NCBI GenBank assembly: GCA_022712815.1
Contig: JAFLJW010000038.1
Span: 1-11,702, forward strand
From: Pseudodesulfovibrio sp.
Lineage (GTDB): Bacteria; Desulfobacterota; Desulfovibrionia; Desulfovibrionales; Desulfovibrionaceae
Reading direction: 5' to 3'
DNA length: 11,702 bases
Positions 7,201 to 11,702 of the stretch are shown here, piece by piece. The position numbers and the translations under genes were made by a program. The stretch's first letter is position 1. Every line of letters begins with the position of its first letter. The notes beneath the pieces were generated by a model that saw only the letters and a list, made by a program, of their open reading frames with translations, did no database searches and was not told where the DNA came from.

Positions 7201-7226
7201 CCTCATCCTCTAATCTAAGGATGAGG
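7201..7226 (-). promoter_or_regulatory. Leader hairpin sequestering the sensor kinase ribosome binding site
   Basis: CCTCATCCT (7201-7209) and AGGATGAGG (7218-7226) form a perfect 9-bp stem with an 8-nt loop. In the minus-strand mRNA the 3' arm is AGGAUGAGG followed by GAUAACUU-AUG, so the Shine-Dalgarno lies in the stem, 8 nt before the start codon. There is no T run after it, so it is not a normal terminator for era. It could limit translation or be a protein operator. If transcription starts near 7222, as the nearby -10 suggests, only about five pairs would remain in the RNA. Confidence 0.5.
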
Positions 7227-7228
7227 CT

Positions 7229-7256
7229 ATTATGCCATAATCTCCATAATGTGCAA
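7229..7256 (-). promoter_or_regulatory. Candidate promoter of the sensor kinase gene
   Basis: On the minus strand TTGCAC (7256-7251) and CATAAT (7234-7229) are 16 bp apart. The -10 matches the consensus at 5 of 6 positions, the -35 at 3 of 6. The -10 is one arm of the perfect palindrome ATTATG-C-CATAAT (7229-7241), and a further CATAAT lies at 7245-7250, so a regulator could bind over the promoter. Confidence 0.45.
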
Positions 7257-7290
7257 TCGCGTTATAATCAAGACTGTAAAACCGGGCTAG

Positions 7291-8199
7291 CTACTCACCA
7301 AGGCCTATAGTTCGCAAGAATCCCGGATCTTCGGTCCACCCCTCGCGGACCTTGACCCACAGTTCCAGATGGACCTTGTTCCCGACGAGTTCGGCAATAT
7401 CCTGCCGCGCTTCGGTGCCGATTCGCTTCAGGTTAGAGCCTTGCTTGCCGATGATCATGCCCTTGTGGCTCTTGCGCGAGGTGTAGATGATCGCATTGAT
7501 GATGACCATGTCCTTCCGGGTATCTTCGTCCCACTCTTCGATTTCTACGGCTGTGGAATATGGCAGCTCCTGCCTGAGTGAATAAAATAATTTTTCGCGG
7601 ATGATTTCCGAGGCCATGAACCGCAGCGGAGCCGTGGAAATCTGGTCGTCCGGGAACATGGGCGGCCCATCGGGAATGAAAGTCATGATCCGTCCGAGCA
7701 ATTCCTCGGTTCCCTGCCCTCTAAGGGCGGACACCGGAAGGTATTCGGCATCGGGCCAGAGTTCGGCCACACGCTCCAGAACCGGCAGCAGCAGGGATTT
7801 GTCCTTGACGCGGTCGATCTTGTTTACGGCCACCATCACTGGCCTGCCGGATTCGGCTATGGGCTTGACCAGCGGGGCGATTTCTTTTTCCAACAATTTT
7901 AGCTTGGTGGAGTAAAGAGCCGCATCAATAAGAACGACTACCGCATCGGCACTGGACAGGGCGCTCCAGGCGGATTCGAGCAGGAACCGATTCATCTTGC
8001 CGCGCAACTGGTGGATGCCCGGCGTGTCCAGAAAGACTACCTGGGCGTCCTCCGTGGTCAGGATACCGCTGATGCGGTTGCGGGTGGTCTGCGGCTTGGG
8101 CGACACAATCGCCACCTTCTGTCCCAGATACTTGTTCATGAGAGTGCTTTTTCCCGCATTGGGAGGGCCAATCAGGGCCACCATTCCGAACTTGTGCAT
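7291..8199 (-). CDS. era: GTPase Era, 30S ribosome assembly factor
   Basis: Era binds the 3' end of 16S rRNA and helps mature the small ribosomal subunit. The chosen start gives 302 residues, the usual length. GTPase motifs in order: G1 GPPNAGKS 11-18, G2 TT 38-39, G3 DTPG 58-61, G4 NKID 126-129 and G5 VSAL 156-159. The C-terminal KH RNA-binding domain has GMIIGKQGSNLKRIG at 247-261. The start at 8199 has GAGG 6 nt upstream and yields MHKFGMVALIGPPN, a normal Era N terminus. A longer frame to 8223 adds eight residues and lacks a ribosome binding site. No rnc or recO neighbour is present; the next minus-strand gene is the kinase, 98 bp downstream, with no clear terminator between, so some read-through is possible. 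Confidence 0.97.
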   Translation of the reverse strand: MHKFGMVALIGPPNAGKSTLMNKYLGQKVAIVSPKPQTTRNRISGILTTEDAQVVFLDTPGIHQLRGKMNRFLLESAWSALSSADAVVVLIDAALYSTKLKLLEKEIAPLVKPIAESGRPVMVAVNKIDRVKDKSLLLPVLERVAELWPDAEYLPVSALRGQGTEELLGRIMTFIPDGPPMFPDDQISTAPLRFMASEIIREKLFYSLRQELPYSTAVEIEEWDEDTRKDMVIINAIIYTSRKSHKGMIIGKQGSNLKRIGTEARQDIAELVGNKVHLELWVKVREGWTEDPGFLRTIGLGE

Positions 8200-8538
8200 T
8201 GCGTGCCTCGTACCTGGAACCATCGGTTTGTTTCATTGAATGGCCCAATCGGCCACGGACCAACGCCTATCGGCCTTTGGGAGAAAAGACAATACAAATC
8301 GAGTACCCCACATGACCGAATCCAGCTCGATCCGCAAAACCGGCAGCCTTTGCAAAGGGGGAAACCTGTCATGCTATTAAAGGTTTATAGTTGTTTTTGA
8401 ATTGTCCCATTCAGCCTTTGCAAATATTACCTCTATCTGCCTTTTTTTCCCGAACCTTGCGAACAGACTCAATTAACGTTACGAGATAACGGAGGATTGA
8501 GGAAACCTGCACCCACAACAAAACAGTAGACGCCGCCG
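8200..8538. other. 339-bp divergent intergenic region between era and the LytTR regulator
   Basis: No gene is credible here; frames on either strand lack family resemblance. It must hold the era promoter (minus) and the regulator promoter (plus). TATAGT (8386-8391) is a good plus-strand -10 with no matching -35. TTGAAT (8397-8402) is a possible -35 with a poor -10. AACGTTACG (8475-8483) resembles a single LytTR-type half site at 8 of 9 positions, with no second half at the expected spacing. GGAGG at 8491-8495 is Shine-Dalgarno-like but 43 nt from the next ATG. A repeated CAGCCTTTGCAAA is listed separately. Confidence 0.5.
8344..8424. repeat. 13-bp direct repeat CAGCCTTTGCAAA, possible operator pair
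   Basis: The sequence occurs exactly at 8344-8356 and 8412-8424, 68 bp apart. Both copies contain the palindrome TTTGCAAA; the first extends to the perfect 12-bp palindrome CCTTTGCAAAGG (8347-8358). They flank the -10-like TATAGT at 8386. If that is used, the first copy is centred near -45 and the second near +22, a plausible activator and repressor pair. This is inference from position. Confidence 0.45.
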
Positions 8539-9411
8539 ATGCCCAAGCTGAAAACCCTGCTTATCCACCCGGACCCGGAAATCCGTTCCGCCCTGCGTGA
8601 CGTGCTTGAAGACGTCAATTTCATTCAGGTGCTTGGCGAGGCGATTTGCGCATCCGAGGCCATGGAGATGCTGGAAGCCATACCATACGGCGTTTTTTTC
8701 GTGGCCACGGACCTGCCCGGCGACACGACCGGTATCGAGATGGCCCAGATGCTGGCAGGCAAAAAACACAAGCCCGCCCTGATCTTCATTTCCGAATCCG
8801 AGGCCCAGGCCTACTCCGCCTTTGAACTGGGAGCCACCGACTACCTGCTCTGGCCGCCCGCGCCCGGACGCATGGCCCGCACAATGGACCGCCTCCAGAC
8901 CTTCAAGACCCGTTTCCGCGAGGTACCCGTACCAGCCCAGCACGTTGCTGAACCGAAAAATGAGCTTTTGGAAAAGGACGAGCAGACCGTGCTCTTGCCG
9001 CTGCCCGACGAGGAGCAGGATTCCTTCCTGGCCGCCCTCAAGGCCGCATGGGACCAGACGGCCAAGCGCAGGCCGGAAATCGAAAAACTGGCCGTGACTC
9101 AGGACGGACGCACCATTCTCATTCCGTATGCTCAGATAATTTTTGTCGAGGCCTTTGAGGATTATTCATACGTGCACACGGCCAATCAAAAATTTCTTTC
9201 CTCGCATCGGCTCAAGAATCTTGAAGACCGACTGGAACCGCACCGTTTTTTTCGGGTACATCGCAAATATCTCGTCAATCTGGACATGGTCACTGAGATC
9301 GCCAGCATGCCGGGTTCAAATTTTATGCTACGCACGGCGGGCCGCACACGTATTGAGCTGCCCATCAGCCGCCGTCGCATCGCTGATCTCAAGAAGATCA
9401 TCGGATTGTAA
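8539..9411 (+). CDS. LytTR-family regulator with degenerate receiver domain
   Basis: This 290-residue protein has an N-terminal receiver-like domain (about 3-122), a variable linker rich in acidic residues (about 128-182) and a C-terminal LytTR DNA-binding domain (about 184-288; QIIFVEAFEDYSYVHT and HRFFRVHRKYLVNL are typical). LytTR proteins of this kind usually bind promoters as dimers after Asp phosphorylation. Here the receiver looks inactive. Aligning FFVATDLPG with the usual FLDIxMPG puts Ala56 at the phosphoacceptor, the Lys position in DYLLWPP is Trp105, and the acidic pair has become His10-Pro11 with only Asp12 left. Ser85 keeps the Thr/Ser site. Asp58 lies two residues away and might substitute, but that is doubtful. 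The ATG at 8539 is the first usable start after an in-frame TAG at 8527; its ribosome binding site is weak. acs follows 107 bp later in the same direction, suggesting that it regulates acs. Confidence 0.93.
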   Translation: MPKLKTLLIHPDPEIRSALRDVLEDVNFIQVLGEAICASEAMEMLEAIPYGVFFVATDLPGDTTGIEMAQMLAGKKHKPALIFISESEAQAYSAFELGATDYLLWPPAPGRMARTMDRLQTFKTRFREVPVPAQHVAEPKNELLEKDEQTVLLPLPDEEQDSFLAALKAAWDQTAKRRPEIEKLAVTQDGRTILIPYAQIIFVEAFEDYSYVHTANQKFLSSHRLKNLEDRLEPHRFFRVHRKYLVNLDMVTEIASMPGSNFMLRTAGRTRIELPISRRRIADLKKIIGL

Positions 9412-9483
9412 CCGTTCATCCCATTGCACCAACCGCTGACCGAATAAAGCGGGTGTTGCGGCAGGGACTTGATAAGAAATAGA

Positions 9484-9512
9484 CTCGCTAAAGCGTTTTC
9501 GTAGCGAGGAGG
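9484..9512 (+). promoter_or_regulatory. acs ribosome binding site with overlapping hairpin
   Basis: GAGGAGG (9506-9512) is a strong Shine-Dalgarno. It lies 3 nt before one ATG (9516) and 6 nt before the next (9519), favouring the second. CTCGCTA (9484-9490) and TAGCGAG (9502-9508) form a 7-bp stem with an 11-nt loop whose 3' arm covers the first three bases of the Shine-Dalgarno, so some translational control is possible. No convincing separate acs promoter is visible in the 104-bp gap. Confidence 0.5.
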
Positions 9513-9518
9513 ATAATG

Positions 9519-11435
9519 ATGGATCAATCTGGAGCATTAGACAGCTTGCTACAAGAGGAACGGGTTTTTCGCCCGTTGCCCCAGTTGGTTATCGAGGCCA
9601 ACGTCAACCCGCAAGAACTGGAGGCGGCGCATAAATTCGCACGCATGGATTCCGTGGGCTACTGGGAAGAGGCCGCTGACGAACTCGACTGGTTCAAGAA
9701 GTGGGATCAGGTTCTCGACGACAAGGACGCCCCTTTTTACAAATGGTTCCCCGGCGCACGCTGCAATATCGTCTACAACGCGCTTGACCGCCACATCGAA
9801 ACAGCCAACAAGAACAAGCTCGCCCTGATCTGGGAAGGCGAACCGGGCGACACACGAAAATACACATATTTCGAGCTCTACCGCGAAGTGAACCGCTTTG
9901 CCAATGCCCTGCGTTCCCTCGGTATCCGCAAGGGCGACCGCATCATCATCTACATGCCGCCCCTGCCCGAAACCGTTATTTCCATGCTGGCCGCGGCCAA
10001 GATAGGCGCGATTCACTCTCTGGTCTTTGCCGGTTTTTCTGCCAAGGCTCTCCGCCAGCGCATCAATGATGCCCAGGCCAAGATGCTGATTACCGCCGAT
10101 GGTTTCTACCGTAACGGCCAGATCATCAATCTCAAGGAAGCCGCCGACGAAGCACTGATCGGAGCCTGTGCCGATTGCGTGGAATCCATGGTTGTGGTTC
10201 GCCGCTGCAACATCAGCGTGGAAATGTCCGATGGCCGAGATTTCCAGTACGAAGATCTCATTCGCCAGGAGCGTAACGAGGCCCCGACCGAGGTCATGGA
10301 CGCTGGTGATCCGCTCTTTTTGCTCCATACATCCGGCACCACGGGCAAGCCCAAGGGCATTGTTCATTCCCACGCCGGATACATGGTTGGCGTGAACCGC
10401 ACCTTGACCACGGTTTTCGACATCAAGCCGACAGATATTTTCTGGTGCACCGCCGATCCCGGCTGGGTCACCGGCCACACCGCTGGTGTATACGGCCCGC
10501 TCATGGCCGGCACCACCTCGGTCATGTACGAAGGCCATCCCAACTATCCGCAAGCGGACCGGCTCTGGTCCATCATCGCCAGATACGGGGTGACCATCTT
10601 CTACACCGCGCCGACCATGATCCGCATGCTCATGCGCTTCGGTGTCCAGTATCCCAAGCAGCACGACCTCTCCAGCCTGCGTCTGCTCGGTACGGTAGGC
10701 GAACCGATTTCGCCCGAAGCATGGATATGGCTCTACAAGAACATCGGTCGGTCCGAATGCCCGGTGCTCGACACATGGTGGCAGACCGAAACCGGCATGT
10801 TCATGATCTCGCCCCTGCCCATTTCCCTGCTCAAGCCCGGCTCGGTCAGCAAGCCGTTGCCCGGCATCGAAGCGGATGTTGTGGATAAAAACGGCAAACC
10901 CGTCCCGCCCGGAAAGGGAGGTCTGCTAGTCATCAAAAAACCATGGCCAGGCATGATGACCGGCCTGTGGAACGACGATGACCGCTACAAGAAATACTGG
11001 GAACAAATTCCCGGCGTATACTACGCTGGTGATGTCGCCAAAAAAGACGAGGACGGATATATCTGGATTCAGGGCCGCGCCGACGATGTCATCAACATCG
11101 CCGGGCATCGTGTCGGTTCAGCCGAACTCGAAGCCGCCTTTGGTATGCACAGCGCAGTTTCCGAGGCCGCCGTCATCGGTGTGCCGGACAAGATCAAGGG
11201 CGAAGTCGCCAAGGCGTTCATTCAGCTCAATCACGGATTCGAGCCAGAAGACAATCTGATCAAGGATCTCAAGAAAACCATCCGAAACGAACTCGGCCCG
11301 GTGGCCGTCATCAAATCCATCGAGTTTCGTGAAAAACTGCCCAAGACCCGCTCCGGCAAAATCATGCGCCGGGTACTTAAGGCAGAAGAACTCGGCCATG
11401 AAATAGGCGATCTGACCGGGATGGAAGACGACTAA
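9519..11435 (+). CDS. acs: Acetyl-CoA synthetase (AMP-forming)
   Basis: This enzyme activates acetate with ATP and CoA to acetyl-CoA through acetyl-AMP, in the cytoplasm. It has 638 residues from the second of two adjacent ATGs, close to the family length of about 650. The P-loop motif TSGTTGKPKG begins at 271. GWVTGHTAG (from 315) carries Val317 and Thr318, and TWWQTETG carries Trp421; these match the acetate-pocket residues V310, T311 and W414 of the Salmonella enzyme, supporting acetate over larger acids. The YAGD and GRADDVINIAGHR segments hold ribose-binding and hinge residues (Arg520, Asp522). KTRSGKIMRR near the C terminus contains the catalytic Lys614, equivalent to Lys609 of Salmonella, which is reversibly acetylated in many bacteria. 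A LytTR regulator gene precedes it in the same direction, perhaps co-transcribed. In incomplete-oxidising sulfate reducers such an enzyme would recover excreted acetate. The terminator lies in the palindrome at 11556. Confidence 0.97.
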   Translation: MDQSGALDSLLQEERVFRPLPQLVIEANVNPQELEAAHKFARMDSVGYWEEAADELDWFKKWDQVLDDKDAPFYKWFPGARCNIVYNALDRHIETANKNKLALIWEGEPGDTRKYTYFELYREVNRFANALRSLGIRKGDRIIIYMPPLPETVISMLAAAKIGAIHSLVFAGFSAKALRQRINDAQAKMLITADGFYRNGQIINLKEAADEALIGACADCVESMVVVRRCNISVEMSDGRDFQYEDLIRQERNEAPTEVMDAGDPLFLLHTSGTTGKPKGIVHSHAGYMVGVNRTLTTVFDIKPTDIFWCTADPGWVTGHTAGVYGPLMAGTTSVMYEGHPNYPQADRLWSIIARYGVTIFYTAPTMIRMLMRFGVQYPKQHDLSSLRLLGTVGEPISPEAWIWLYKNIGRSECPVLDTWWQTETGMFMISPLPISLLKPGSVSKPLPGIEADVVDKNGKPVPPGKGGLLVIKKPWPGMMTGLWNDDDRYKKYWEQIPGVYYAGDVAKKDEDGYIWIQGRADDVINIAGHRVGSAELEAAFGMHSAVSEAAVIGVPDKIKGEVAKAFIQLNHGFEPEDNLIKDLKKTIRNELGPVAVIKSIEFREKLPKTRSGKIMRRVLKAEELGHEIGDLTGMEDD

Positions 11436-11460
11436 ATTGTTTGTGAGGGGGGATGTTGAT

Positions 11461-11536
11461 GCCTCCGGCGGCCTTTCCGGGGACCACTTCGTGGAGACCA
11501 GGGCTCTGCCCTGGACCCGCAAGGGACGCGTCCCTT
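11461..11536. repeat. Cluster of short palindromes, dispersed-repeat-like
   Basis: Four small inverted repeats follow one another after acs: GCCTCCGGCGGC (11461-11472, imperfect), CCAC-TTC-GTGG (11484-11494), CCAGGGC-TCT-GCCCTGG (11498-11514, perfect 7-bp stem) and AAGGGACGCGTCCCTT (11521-11536, a perfect 16-bp palindrome). No gene fits. Such chained GC-rich palindromes are familiar to me between genes in Desulfovibrio-like genomes, but I cannot count other copies here. They may be RNA-processing or nucleoid sites, or remnants of a non-autonomous element. Confidence 0.6.
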
Positions 11537-11555
11537 GACCCTGAGCGAGCCTGCG

Positions 11556-11623
11556 GCCCCCAGCCTCATAAAGCGAAAAAGCGATGTAGGAACATCGCTT
11601 TTTCGCTTTATGAGGCTGGGGGC
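11556..11623. terminator. Perfect 32-bp-arm hairpin containing the bidirectional acs terminator
   Basis: The arms 11556-11587 and 11592-11623 are exact reverse complements with only AGGA between. The centre is an intrinsic terminator on the plus strand: GCGATGT (11581-11587), AGGA, ACATCGC (11592-11598), then TTTTT (11599-11603). By symmetry the minus strand reads the same way, so it can stop acs and a convergent gene beyond the window. The outer arms, with CAGCC and five C/G pairs at the base, add 20 bp beyond what termination needs. An A7 run (11625-11631) follows on the plus strand. Confidence 0.85.
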
Positions 11624-11660
11624 TAAAAAAACCATTGCCTTTTTCCTTTGAAATAAAAAA

Positions 11661-11689
11661 ATGCTGAGCATCCTGATTCGCGCGGATGC
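11661..11689 (-). terminator. Possible weak terminator of a convergent gene beyond the window
   Basis: GCATCC (11668-11673) and GGATGC (11684-11689) form a 6-bp stem with a 10-nt loop. On the minus strand it is followed, after TCA, by GCAT and seven T residues (plus-strand A run 11654-11660). ATGCT-G-AGCAT (11661-11671) is an overlapping alternative. It would serve a minus-strand gene ending just past the window, which is not visible. Confidence 0.25.
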
Positions 11690-11702
11690 GCACACAAAAA
11701 GT

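Noticed and set aside
8491..8530. Leader peptide after GGAGG upstream of the LytTR gene
   Set aside because: No ATG or GTG stands at a usable distance; TTG at 8497 is only 1 nt away and the CTG frame gives an unconvincing peptide.
4694..9411. The hybrid kinase and the LytTR regulator as a two-component pair
   Set aside because: They are on opposite strands with era between them, and the LytTR receiver lacks the phosphoacceptor.
11118..11695. Minus-strand frames through the acs 3' end and the palindromes
   Set aside because: They translate inverted repeats and antisense acs sequence; no family resemblance is seen.
11661..11702. ATG opening a plus-strand frame to the window end (MLSILIRADAHTKS)
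   Set aside because: Only 14 codons are visible, there is no Shine-Dalgarno, and the stretch overlaps inverted repeats; it cannot be supported.

Overview
The window looks like chromosome from a sulfate-reducing deltaproteobacterium of the Desulfovibrio/Pseudodesulfovibrio kind. This is an inference from four things: a periplasmic multiheme cytochrome c, a large hybrid sensor kinase with a solute-binding sensor domain, a LytTR-type regulator next to acetyl-CoA synthetase, and intergenic palindromic repeats of a kind I associate with these genomes. No rRNA or marker gene is present to settle the genus.

Layout from left to right. (1) The 3' part of a family 2 glycosyltransferase gene (+), cut by the window edge. 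(2) topA (+), DNA topoisomerase I with five C-terminal zinc ribbons. Its stop codon lies inside a 35-bp tandem duplication, which leads into a 67-bp imperfect palindrome and convergent terminators. (3) A secreted tetraheme cytochrome c (-). (4) A 446-bp gap with a possible FNR/Dnr-type box and a strong bidirectional terminator. (5) An 832-residue hybrid histidine kinase (-) with a periplasmic SBP3-type sensor, PAS, HisKA, HATPase and receiver domains. Its ribosome binding site lies in one arm of a 9-bp perfect stem. (6) era (-), the ribosome-assembly GTPase. (7) A 339-bp divergent intergenic region with a 13-bp exact direct repeat, one copy forming a 12-bp palindrome. (8) A LytTR regulator (+) whose receiver domain lacks the phosphoacceptor Asp and the conserved Lys. 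(9) acs (+), acetyl-CoA synthetase. (10) A cluster of small palindromes followed by a perfect 32-bp-arm hairpin that contains the acs terminator.

Most of the window is housekeeping (topA, era, acs) and signalling genes. The clearest functional pairing is the LytTR regulator with acs, 107 bp apart and in the same direction. It suggests local control of acetate activation, probably not by ordinary phosphotransfer because the receiver is degenerate. The kinase has no DNA-binding response regulator beside it. I see no CRISPR array, transposase, phage gene, tRNA or rRNA. I do not find strong evidence for a wholly new system. The points most worth a second look are the degenerate-receiver regulator, the kinase leader hairpin and the intergenic palindromes.
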